Positions 33,795 through 40,332 of a DNA stretch of 40,568 bases are shown piece after piece. The position numbers and the translations under genes are program-made. Below the pieces are notes generated by a model, which was not told where the DNA came from, ran no database searches, and worked only from the letters and a program-made list of their open reading frames with translations. How positions within the stretch are numbered: position 1 is the first letter of the stretch; every line of letters begins with the position of its first letter. The stretch is from a virus. The DNA is taken from IMG/VR virus record IMGVR_UViG_3300032053_004770, positions 1-40,568 of that record. One strand, 5' to 3'.

Positions 33795-34154
33795 ATGTCC
33801 CGTTCAATATTATTTACAGATGAAAATATAAAGGCTTTTGATATGTTTCTTACTCCTGATGGAAATTATAGAAGCAGGAGTAAGAAAAAAACATATTATA
33901 AAAATACTTGTTCTTGTGGAAACATATTTCTTGGAGCAAAAGAACAGGTATTTTGTTCTCCGTCATGTTCAATGTCAGATCCTAAAGTGCAAAAAAAGTA
34001 TAAGGAATCAATGAAAAAAGCACATGGGGTTGAATATAACTTCCAGAAAAATGAAATAAGAATCAAATCGCAAAAAGAAAAAGATCAAGATGCAGAAAAA
34101 ATGATGAAATATGATATTGATTACTATTTTGTCAATAACCCACCTATAAAATAA
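33795..34154 (+). CDS. Small Cys-cluster protein, possibly derived from a homing endonuclease
   Basis: 119 residues, starting two bases after the previous stop with no clear ribosome site. Central Cys motif CSCGNIFLGAKEQVFCSPSC would bind zinc. It is followed by SDPKVQKKYKESMKKAHGVEYNFQ, which recalls the DNA-binding repeats (KKYGVE...Q) of phage homing endonucleases. No nuclease motif is seen, so it may be a truncated endonuclease or a domesticated DNA-binding protein. An endonuclease remnant also lies at 36671-37015. Confidence 0.5.
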   Translation: MSRSILFTDENIKAFDMFLTPDGNYRSRSKKKTYYKNTCSCGNIFLGAKEQVFCSPSCSMSDPKVQKKYKESMKKAHGVEYNFQKNEIRIKSQKEKDQDAEKMMKYDIDYYFVNNPPIK

Positions 34155-34321
34155 TCCCAGATCAGTCTCGTAGTATCTTGTAATAAAATAATAACTTTGT
34201 AACTCTTTTCTTATTTCAAATAAAGAAATATAAATAGATAGTGAGAGAGGGATATTTGGTAAAAATATCTGCATCTCTTATTATGAGACAGACTTATGTT
34301 ATAATTTAGGAGGAAAAAGAA
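34155..34321 (+). promoter_or_regulatory. Leader region of the tail sheath gene with late promoter box
   Basis: A 167-base gap. TATAAATA at 34229-34236 predicts a transcript start near 34242 and a leader of ~80 bases, longer than others here. The leader contains GATATTT / AAATATC (34251-34257 and 34263-34269), a possible weak hairpin. AGGAGGA at 34308-34314 is the ribosome site for ATG 34322. A TATGTTATAAT string at 34295-34305 looks like an extended -10 but would start transcription inside the ribosome site. Confidence 0.55.
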
Positions 34322-36064
34322 ATGGCATTTTATTTAAGCCCATTGGTTGATGTAAAGGAAATTGACCTATCTACTACTATACCGGCAGTTGCGACATCAA
34401 TCGGAGTTGCTATTCTTAGAGAAACCTACAAAGGACCAGAAAGAAAGAAATGGTTGATTACTTCAACCAACGATCTTATTGACACTTTTGGTCAGCCCAC
34501 AAATACCGCTAATTGTTATCAGGATATTTTGGCTGCAACAGGATTTTTAAGATTTGGTAATGCTCTGTATTGCACAAGAACTATGCCGGCCTCAGCGACT
34601 TTCGCAGGCGCAAGGGCTGTAAGTGGGTCAGAAGTAACATTCAACGCATATGCTACTCCATATAAACTTTCGGATTTCGCAAGTGAAGATCCTGATGAAT
34701 TTGGAAATGAGGTTTCAGCAACAGGAAATGATCCGTTTTGGCTTATTGCTTCGTCAAGAGGCCTTTGGGGAAATAAAATTAGAGTAGCTGTAATTGACTA
34801 TAATACATATACTGAAATTGCATCGGGTGGACATTCTACATGGGAAACATATTCTGTATTAGCAGATGTTGATAGCCCCTTGCAAGATAGTAAAGATTTT
34901 TTGATTGTTGTTCAGGTATGTAATCAAGGTGGAAGTGTAGCAACAGCAAGTACAGATTGGATATTGAAAGAAGTATGGAATGTTTCGACTGATGAAAATA
35001 GAACAAACGATCAGGGAACAAAAACTTTTGCAGAAACAGTTATCAATCAACAGTCTAATTATATTAGAATTGCATTAAACCCAAATCAGAAAAATGAAAC
35101 AATGGTTATTTCTACAAGTTCATGGCAAGTATTTATTGGTGGTGTTGATGCTGCATCTGGAAATGATACTGTTACGGATGGTTTAATTCAGTCAGATTTT
35201 GATTTATATGCAAACGCAGAAGAAATTGATGTTAATATTCTTATTGATTCAAATAAATCTGATACTGTTAAAGGTTATATGGACACTCTTGCGGCAGGAA
35301 GAAAAGACTGTATCGCAGTTCTGGATGTTCCGTATGCAGACGTTATTAATAATAACGGATCAGAAGCAACTGATATGAGAACATGGAGAAGAGATACGTT
35401 GAATATAAATTCAAGTTATTCATCAGTTTACGGTAACTGGCTTGAAGTATATGATAAATGGAATGGAAAATACCGTTGGATTCCTGCATCCGGTCACGTT
35501 GCGGGTATCTATGTAAATACTGATGATGTATCTGATCCTTGGTTTGCACCTGCTGGTCTTAATAGAGCAATTCTTGGTAATGTTAGAAGATTAGCTTGGA
35601 ATCCAACACAAGCAGAAAGGGATTTGATTTATAAAGCAGGAATTAATCCAATCGTTAGCTTCTCAGGACAGGGAAAAGTTGTTTGGGGTCAGAAGACTAT
35701 GTTGGATAAGGAATCTGCATTTAATCGTGTAAATGTAAGAAGGTTGTTTATTGTTTTGGAAAAAGCGATTTCAACTGCTGCAAAATACTTCTTGTTTGAG
35801 CCTAATGATGACTTGACAAGATTGTTAATGGTCAATATGATTGATCCATTCTTGAGAGATGTAAGATCAAGAAGAGGTATTTATGAATATATGATCATTT
35901 GTGATGAAACAAACAACACACCCGAAAGAATTGATAGAAATGAATTGTGGTGCGATCTTTATATCAAACCAACAAGAGCGGCTGAATTTATTGTATTGAA
36001 CTTTATTGCAACAAAGACAGGTGCTTCATTTACTGAATTAGCGGGTGCTTCAACATCAGGTTAA
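34322..36064 (+). CDS. 18: Tail sheath protein, T4 gp18 type
   Basis: 580 residues (T4 gp18: 659). The start has the sheath signature: LSPLVDVKEIDLSTTIPAVATSIGVAILRETYKGPE, then LIDTFGQPT, FLRFGNALYCTRTM. The conserved C-terminal domain is present: PAGLNRAILGNVRRLAWNPTQAERDLIYKAGINPI, VWGQKTM, FNRVNVRRLFIVLEKAI, NDDLTRLLMVNMIDPFLRDVRSRRGI. This domain forms the inner contractile mesh. The strong AGGAGGA site and own late promoter fit a protein made in high copy. Confidence 0.95.
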   Translation: MAFYLSPLVDVKEIDLSTTIPAVATSIGVAILRETYKGPERKKWLITSTNDLIDTFGQPTNTANCYQDILAATGFLRFGNALYCTRTMPASATFAGARAVSGSEVTFNAYATPYKLSDFASEDPDEFGNEVSATGNDPFWLIASSRGLWGNKIRVAVIDYNTYTEIASGGHSTWETYSVLADVDSPLQDSKDFLIVVQVCNQGGSVATASTDWILKEVWNVSTDENRTNDQGTKTFAETVINQQSNYIRIALNPNQKNETMVISTSSWQVFIGGVDAASGNDTVTDGLIQSDFDLYANAEEIDVNILIDSNKSDTVKGYMDTLAAGRKDCIAVLDVPYADVINNNGSEATDMRTWRRDTLNINSSYSSVYGNWLEVYDKWNGKYRWIPASGHVAGIYVNTDDVSDPWFAPAGLNRAILGNVRRLAWNPTQAERDLIYKAGINPIVSFSGQGKVVWGQKTMLDKESAFNRVNVRRLFIVLEKAISTAAKYFLFEPNDDLTRLLMVNMIDPFLRDVRSRRGIYEYMIICDETNNTPERIDRNELWCDLYIKPTRAAEFIVLNFIATKTGASFTELAGASTSG

Positions 36065-36074
36065 TAAAAACTAA

Positions 36075-36093
36075 ACCCCCCATAGTGGGGGGT
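36075..36093 (+). terminator. GC-rich hairpin between sheath and tube genes
   Basis: ACCCCCCA / TGGGGGGT with loop TAG, an eight-base perfect stem that stands out in AT-rich DNA. It is followed by CCATATTTAA, not a T run, so it is more likely an RNA-stabilising or attenuating element that sets the gp18/gp19 ratio than a full terminator. Confidence 0.55.
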
Positions 36094-36119
36094 CCATATT
36101 TAATTGGAGGAATTTTAAA

Positions 36120-36668
36120 ATGCCAAGATTTGATATTGACAGTTATAGAGCATCTTTTCAGGGCGGTGCAAGGCAGTATTTGTTTTATGTTAAACCAAAT
36201 TTTCCCGCAGGAGTAGCGGGAGCTGATACGGAAAGAGCAACATATCTTGTAAGATCGTCAACATTACCTGAAACCACAACAGAAGAAATTATGCTTAACT
36301 GGCAGGGTTTTGACTATAAGGTTGCGGGAAAATATACATATGCTGATTGGACAATTACATTCAATGTAGATATTAATTCAGATATTAATACAATGTTTAT
36401 GAATTGGATGAACTTGATTCATGATCCAACAACAAATTTATACAATGTCCCATCTACATATTTAGCAGATCAACAGATTGAATTGTTAAATTTAGATAGT
36501 AAACCAATTATGAAGTATAAATTGGTAGGTGCATGGGTAAAAATGATGGGTCCGATTACATTGGATTATGCATCAAATGATATAGCACAGTTTGATGTAA
36601 CATTTTCATACATGTATCATGTTACTGATAAGGCATCTTATGGTGTTACACCTGCATTCAGTGGTTAA
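36120..36668 (+). CDS. 19: Tail tube protein, T4 gp19 type, copy 1
   Basis: 182 residues (T4 gp19: 163), with GGAGGA at 36106-36111. It has the lead FDIDSYRASFQGGARQYLFYVKPNFP, the YLVRSSTLPETT strand, the YADWTITFNVD beta-hairpin and the closing LDYASNDIAQFDVTFSYMYHV. Hexamers stack to form the inner tail tube. As the shortest and simplest of the three close copies, and directly after the sheath gene, it is the likely main tube subunit. Confidence 0.93.
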   Translation: MPRFDIDSYRASFQGGARQYLFYVKPNFPAGVAGADTERATYLVRSSTLPETTTEEIMLNWQGFDYKVAGKYTYADWTITFNVDINSDINTMFMNWMNLIHDPTTNLYNVPSTYLADQQIELLNLDSKPIMKYKLVGAWVKMMGPITLDYASNDIAQFDVTFSYMYHVTDKASYGVTPAFSG

Positions 36669-36670
36669 TA

Positions 36671-37015
36671 ATGTCAAGAAAATTAACATATGATTATGTA
36701 AAAAAATTCATAGAAGACACTGGATATAATTAGTATCCAGTGTCTATAAAAATGAATATCAAAAACTTGAATTAATATGTAATAAAGAACATAATTATAA
36801 ACAAGAATGGTTGTCTTTATTTAAATAAAGCAATAGAATTTAATGGATTATATTGGCATTCTAATTTATATCAACAATTTAAGGATACCCAGAAAATAGA
36901 ACAATGTAAAAAATTATGTATTAATTTATTAACAATAAATGATAATGAATGGGTTAATAATCAAGATGAATGTGTAAATAGATTAAGAGGGTTTATAAAT
37001 GAAGCCTGGGTTTGA
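36671..37015 (+). pseudogene. Remnant of a T4-like homing endonuclease
   Basis: Three broken pieces in two frames. ATG 36671 to TAG 36733 reads MSRKLTYDYVKKFIEDTGYN, a usual opening of these endonucleases. A second piece, 36736-36828, reads VYKNEYQKLELICNKEHNYKQEW, the typical following repeat. A third, 36809-37015, reads NKAIEFNGLYWHSNLYQQF, then KIEQCKKLC and NDNEWVNNQDECVNRLRGFI, the Vsr-like C-terminal nuclease region. The first two are separated by a frame change and a stop, and the middle of the gene is deleted. The third piece runs into the start of the next tail tube gene. It occupies nearly the whole ~330-base gap between tube copies 1 and 2. Confidence 0.75.
36715..36745. repeat. 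Perfect 12-base inverted repeat at the endonuclease break
   Basis: AGACACTGGATA (36715-36726) and TATCCAGTGTCT (36734-36745) around a seven-base loop. It sits exactly at the stop and frame change between the first two endonuclease pieces. No T run follows. It could be the result of a template-switch error or act as an RNA hairpin after gp19. Confidence 0.85.
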
Positions 37016-37844
37016 TATTGAAACATATAAAACAAGATTTCTTGGTGGGGCTCGACAGTATTTATTCTTCGTAGTAATGGTATTGCCTGCTACTGATTCT
37101 ACATTGAGTAAATCATCTGGTGGGGGCAGGGATGATGATTTAGGATTATTATCAGGAATTAAAGACAGGATACGAAATGCTACAGAACCTATTGTTTCGA
37201 AATATAATGCAATAAGTAAATTTGGTACTCCGGTTACAAATCCACTAACTGGTCTTGGTGGGCAATTACAGACAAGTGTTGGAAATGCTTTTAGTGATAT
37301 AACATCAAAAAGTATTGCAAATATGGGTCAGATAACAGGTTTAAGAGCGTTAAATATTTTTGGATTAAATAGAGAAAATGATATGATAGCATATCATGTT
37401 AGATCAACTACTTTACCTGGAATGGCATTTGATGAGAAAGTAATAGATTGGTCTGGTTTACCTTTTAAAATGGCAGGAAATGTAATGTTCAATGATTGGA
37501 CTGTATCTTTTAATGTAGATGAAGGCGGAACATTACTTCAAAAATTTAATAAATGGCAATCATTGATTGCTAATTCTGAAAGAGGATTTAGAGGTTCTAT
37601 CAGGGATTATATGATAGATCAAGAAGTTCATCTTTTAAGTTATTCTGGAGATAGTGTTACATCATATAAGTTATATGGATGCTGGCCAAAATCAGTAGGA
37701 GATGTTGCACTTGATTATTCATCACAAGAAATTGCTGTTGTTGATGTTACTTTTTCATATCAAAGATATGATGTATTACCTGGACCATCACCTGTAGTTG
37801 GTGATATAATTAAGAGAGGATTTAACAGGATTTTAGGTAAATAG
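36999..37844 (+). CDS. Tail tube protein paralogue, copy 2, with insertion
   Basis: 281 residues. Same ends as gp19: FDIETYKTRFLGGARQYLFFV at the start, then YHVRSTTLPGM, FNDWTVSFNVDEG, and LDYSSQEIAVVDVTFSYQRYDV. About 80-90 extra residues are inserted after the first strand (~35-125, with GGGRDDDLGLLSGIKDR and NPLTGLGGQLQTSVGNAFSD), probably a surface or lumen domain, and there is a short C-terminal extension. The start ATG lies inside the endonuclease remnant, with AGAGG at 36986-36990. It may be a specialised tube ring or a decoration. Confidence 0.85.
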   Translation: MKPGFDIETYKTRFLGGARQYLFFVVMVLPATDSTLSKSSGGGRDDDLGLLSGIKDRIRNATEPIVSKYNAISKFGTPVTNPLTGLGGQLQTSVGNAFSDITSKSIANMGQITGLRALNIFGLNRENDMIAYHVRSTTLPGMAFDEKVIDWSGLPFKMAGNVMFNDWTVSFNVDEGGTLLQKFNKWQSLIANSERGFRGSIRDYMIDQEVHLLSYSGDSVTSYKLYGCWPKSVGDVALDYSSQEIAVVDVTFSYQRYDVLPGPSPVVGDIIKRGFNRILGK

Positions 37845-37854
37845 GAGATATAGA

Positions 37855-38049
37855 ATGGATATAGATAAAGTAATTGAAAAGTATCTGGATGCTGAAATTC
37901 TTTCTGAAATTACGCCGCCAGGCTGGGAAGGAACAGTAAAAGCAATGAAAAAAAATTCTGATGTTGATAATCCTTGGGCTCTTACATGGTGGATGAAGAA
38001 TCAAGGTTATAAATCAAGAAAAAAACCACCTAAAAAAGAAGAAGATTAA
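37855..38049 (+). CDS. Small basic protein with capsid-targeting-like N-terminus
   Basis: 64 residues with AGGAG before the ATG. The opening MDIDKVIEKYLDAEILSE contains KYL and an (I/L)xE site after Glu18. The rest, TPPGWEGTVKAMKKN, then PWALTWWMKNQGYKSRKKPPKKEED, is Trp- and Lys-rich. Small proteins of this GWEGTVKAMKK-type are common near structural genes in marine T4-like phages, but I know no function. It lies between tube copies 2 and 3. Confidence 0.55.
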   Translation: MDIDKVIEKYLDAEILSEITPPGWEGTVKAMKKNSDVDNPWALTWWMKNQGYKSRKKPPKKEED

Positions 38050-38050
38050 T

Positions 38051-38767
38051 ATGACGATAGCAGGATTTGATATAAATACGTATAAGAGCAAGTTTCTTGG
38101 TGGAGCAAGAGCATATTTATTTTTTATAAGGCTTAATTTTCCAGGATATACAAATGTTATACAATCTACAATTCAAGGCGGTCTTGCTAATGGTCTTACG
38201 GGAAATTTAGGAATAGATGAATTAAAAATTATAGGTGAAGGTGCTGCTGTTGGGGCAGCACAATCTGCCGTTGATGTTGCATATTTAGGGAAAAAAACTG
38301 AGAATTTTTCATATTATGTAAGAGCAACAACTCTTCCAGAATCAAATATTAATGAAACCGTATCCCATTGGGGCGGACAAGTATATAAGTTTGGAGCAAC
38401 AACAACATTTTCGGATTGGACTGTAACAATGAATGTAGATTCAAATGCTGATGTTTTAGTAAAATTTAATGATTGGATGACAATGGTTCATAATCCGCAA
38501 ACAAATACATACGGAAGACCTGTAAATTATATGGTAGATCAGGAAGCACTTCTTCTTGGTGGAGATGGAAACCCAATCGCAGTTTATAGATTATATAGTG
38601 CATGGCCGAAGATATTGAATGCTGTATCTCTTGATTATGCGACAAATGATGTAGCAACAGTTGATGTTACCTTTTCTTATCAGTATCATACAGTTGATAG
38701 AAAATCTATTGGTCAGACAGAAGTAGAAATAAAGAAGGGTATAAGGTCGATTATAAGTGGATTGTAA
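38051..38767 (+). CDS. Tail tube protein paralogue, copy 3, with insertion
   Basis: 238 residues. It shows the gp19 plan: FDINTYKSKFLGGARAYLFFIRLNFP, YYVRATTLPESN, FSDWTVTMNVDSNADVLVKFNDWM, then NPQTNTYGRPVNYMVDQEALLL and LDYATNDVATVDVTFSYQYHTVD. A ~50-residue Gly/Ala-rich insertion (~33-83) replaces the short loop of copy 1 and differs in sequence from that of copy 2. The start follows a weak ribosome site two bases after the previous stop. Role beyond tube fold unknown. Confidence 0.85.
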   Translation: MTIAGFDINTYKSKFLGGARAYLFFIRLNFPGYTNVIQSTIQGGLANGLTGNLGIDELKIIGEGAAVGAAQSAVDVAYLGKKTENFSYYVRATTLPESNINETVSHWGGQVYKFGATTTFSDWTVTMNVDSNADVLVKFNDWMTMVHNPQTNTYGRPVNYMVDQEALLLGGDGNPIAVYRLYSAWPKILNAVSLDYATNDVATVDVTFSYQYHTVDRKSIGQTEVEIKKGIRSIISGL

Positions 38768-38768
38768 T

Positions 38769-38776
38769 GATAAATA
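38769..38776 (+). promoter_or_regulatory. Late-promoter-like box (GATAAATA)
   Basis: One mismatch to TATAAATA, two bases after the tube copy 3 stop; predicted start near 38782, upstream of AAGGAG and ATG 38809. Confidence 0.35.
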
Positions 38777-38808
38777 CCTGAAAAGAATAAATTATAAGGA
38801 GAAAAAAT

Positions 38809-39150
38809 ATGGAAGATTTTAAAATACCGGAAGCAATAATTGATCCAAAAGATCCTACATATGCAACTTCACCTCTTGGTGTTAGGTTTAAAATTCAGAC
38901 TTTTGGACCGAAACATTGGTGGTGGTGTGGCGGTAAGGTTCCCATATTGGAACTTTTAAAACCTATTGATACTGGAGGAAAGAAAAAAGGATGGTCTACA
39001 GATATTCTTTATTTTGCAGTTCCTTTCTTTTATTTTGATCAAACTACAGGACACGGAAGATTTTTTGAATCATCTTTAGCACCTGGAGCCTTTCCTATGG
39101 TTCAGGGTGGATATGCAAAAGTTGTTGGATATGAGACATTTGAAGAATAA
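38809..39150 (+). CDS. Small structural-region protein, function unknown
   Basis: 113 residues with AAGGAG at 38797-38802. It is rich in aromatic residues, including KHWWWCGG and ILYFAVPFFYFDQTTG, and looks like a compact beta protein (LGVRFKIQTFG at the start, GGYAKVVGYETF at the end). Family not recognised. It lies between the tail tube copies and the baseplate chaperone gene, so a tail or baseplate role is likely. Confidence 0.6.
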   Translation: MEDFKIPEAIIDPKDPTYATSPLGVRFKIQTFGPKHWWWCGGKVPILELLKPIDTGGKKKGWSTDILYFAVPFFYFDQTTGHGRFFESSLAPGAFPMVQGGYAKVVGYETFEE

Positions 39151-39172
39151 AAAATAAAATAGTGGAGGAAAT

Positions 39173-40057
39173 ATGTCTTTTAAGAATTATCTCAATGTAT
39201 ATGAATTTGACAGTGTGTTACCAGGAACAGGGGAAAAAGTAAAGATTAAACCGATAACAACTGGAATGATGAAGCGAATGCTTTTATATGAAAGTGCAAC
39301 AGATGAACAGGGTGCGATTGAAGATGCGTTAGATGATTTACTTAAACAGTGTGTTATTACACCTGGATTTGAACCCGATAAACAATATTTGCAGGACAGA
39401 TTTTTTCTGATAACAGAACTTAGAAAAATTACAAAAGGTAATTTATATACATTTCAAGCATCTTGTCCTGCTTGTAAATCGCAATCAAGTCAAACTGTTG
39501 ATTTGACAAAATTAAAATTAACAAAAAATAAACTATTGGATGAGAAAAAAGACGAACATCCTATAGCAAAAAAAATTACAGAAGAAGTAAAATCTCCTAA
39601 AATAAAACCTGGACTTCATGTTAAGAAACCAGAAAAGGAAATTCCTGTAGTAATAGAAGTGGAATTGAAAGTAGAAGTTCCAATAGCACAAAATGTAGTA
39701 AAATTAAACGATACTATAAGTGTTGAATTAGAATTAATTACAAGGGGAATGCAAAAAGAAGCATTTAAAATTACTAATAATTTGAAAAATGTAACAGAAA
39801 ATCAAAAAAGAGCGGAAACAATGACTGTTACAACTGCGATGGCTATACAGTCAATTATAACTCCTGATGGTAAAGAAATTCCTTTACTTGAAGATAAGAT
39901 TTTTTTAGTAAATAATATTACGCAGGGGGAAGTAGAAAAAATTAGGGAATGGTTTGAAGACCACGATTTCGGTATTGACTTTTCTTTTGACACAGTGTGC
40001 CCCCATTGTGGAGACAAGTCAAGGAGGGAAGTCCCTATGGAAGATTTTTTCTCCTAA
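39173..40057 (+). CDS. 26: Baseplate/tail assembly protein, T4 gp26-like (T4_baseplate family)
   Basis: 294 residues with GGAGGA at 39162-39167. The start matches the T4 baseplate hub family: VKIKPITTGMMKRMLLYES, then DDLLKQCVITPGFEPDKQYLQDRFFLITELRKITKGNLY. Two zinc knuckles, CPACKSQ (~100-103) and CPHCGDK near the C-terminus, could form one site, as usual in this family. A Lys/Glu/Val-rich stretch (~125-175) is inserted between. It ends EDFFS, two codons after a T TTT TTC heptamer that can shift ribosomes into the downstream frame, which would make a ~358-residue fusion. This arrangement resembles tail assembly chaperones. Confidence 0.78.
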   Translation: MSFKNYLNVYEFDSVLPGTGEKVKIKPITTGMMKRMLLYESATDEQGAIEDALDDLLKQCVITPGFEPDKQYLQDRFFLITELRKITKGNLYTFQASCPACKSQSSQTVDLTKLKLTKNKLLDEKKDEHPIAKKITEEVKSPKIKPGLHVKKPEKEIPVVIEVELKVEVPIAQNVVKLNDTISVELELITRGMQKEAFKITNNLKNVTENQKRAETMTVTTAMAIQSIITPDGKEIPLLEDKIFLVNNITQGEVEKIREWFEDHDFGIDFSFDTVCPHCGDKSRREVPMEDFFS

Positions 40058-40091
40058 TTTATCTGTTATGTGCTGATGTGACATTACAGAT
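40021..40091 (+). promoter_or_regulatory. Candidate programmed -1 frameshift signal
   Basis: Elements in order: an internal Shine-Dalgarno-like AAGGAGGG (40021-40028), 16 bases later the slippery heptamer T TTT TTC in the gp26 frame (40045-40051), a zero-frame stop at 40055-40057, and after a nine-base spacer a hairpin ATCTGT (40061-40066) / ACAGAT (40086-40091) with an inner TGT/ACA pair. The -1 frame is open to 40248. Confidence 0.65.
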
Positions 40092-40248
40092 GATAACTGA
40101 AGATCAGTATATATTAGCAAGTAGAGCAAATATCTCTATATCAGAAAGTAATCAAATGGCTGATTTTGAAAGAGAAGCCATGATAAATTTAGTGATAAAA
40201 GATATAAGACAAAAAGCAGAACAACAAAAGAAACAAGGACAACAATAA
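40051..40248 (+). CDS. Frameshift extension, or separate ~52-residue gp51-like protein
   Basis: The frame is -1 to the gp26-like gene. If translated alone, the best start is ATG 40090 (52 residues, MITEDQYILASRANISISE), but no good ribosome site precedes it; GTG 40078 is an alternative. If reached by the -1 shift at 40051 it adds 65 residues (LLIYLLCADVTLQ, then the same segment). The small helical protein following gp26 in T4-like phages fills the T4 gp51 role (baseplate hub catalyst) by position; homology is not certain. Confidence 0.6.
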   Translation, partial: LLIYLLCADVTLQMITEDQYILASRANISISESNQMADFEREAMINLVIKDIRQKAEQQKKQGQQ

Positions 40249-40282
40249 AAACCACGCTTGAACACAGTTCAATGGATCATAT

Positions 40283-40319
40283 AAATGGTCTAAAGGGTAA
40301 ACTTTAGACCATTTTTTTT
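40283..40319 (+). terminator. Rho-independent terminator
   Basis: A 13-base perfect stem (AAATGGTCTAAAG / CTTTAGACCATTT) with loop GGTAAA, running into eight T. It ends the tail tube/baseplate chaperone unit. Confidence 0.95.
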
Positions 40320-40332
40320 AAGAGGATATGAT

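Noticed and set aside
34295-34305. TATGTTATAAT as a sigma70 promoter for the sheath gene
   Set aside because: No -35 match and transcription would start inside AGGAGGA; the late box at 34229 is the better candidate.
38071-38078. TATAAATA inside tube copy 3
   Set aside because: It lies in coding sequence near the gene start with no gene in position to be served; probably chance in AT-rich DNA.
40258-40272. TTGAAC-ACA-GTTCAA palindrome as an operator
   Set aside because: Short, single occurrence and just before a terminator; nothing else supports an operator.
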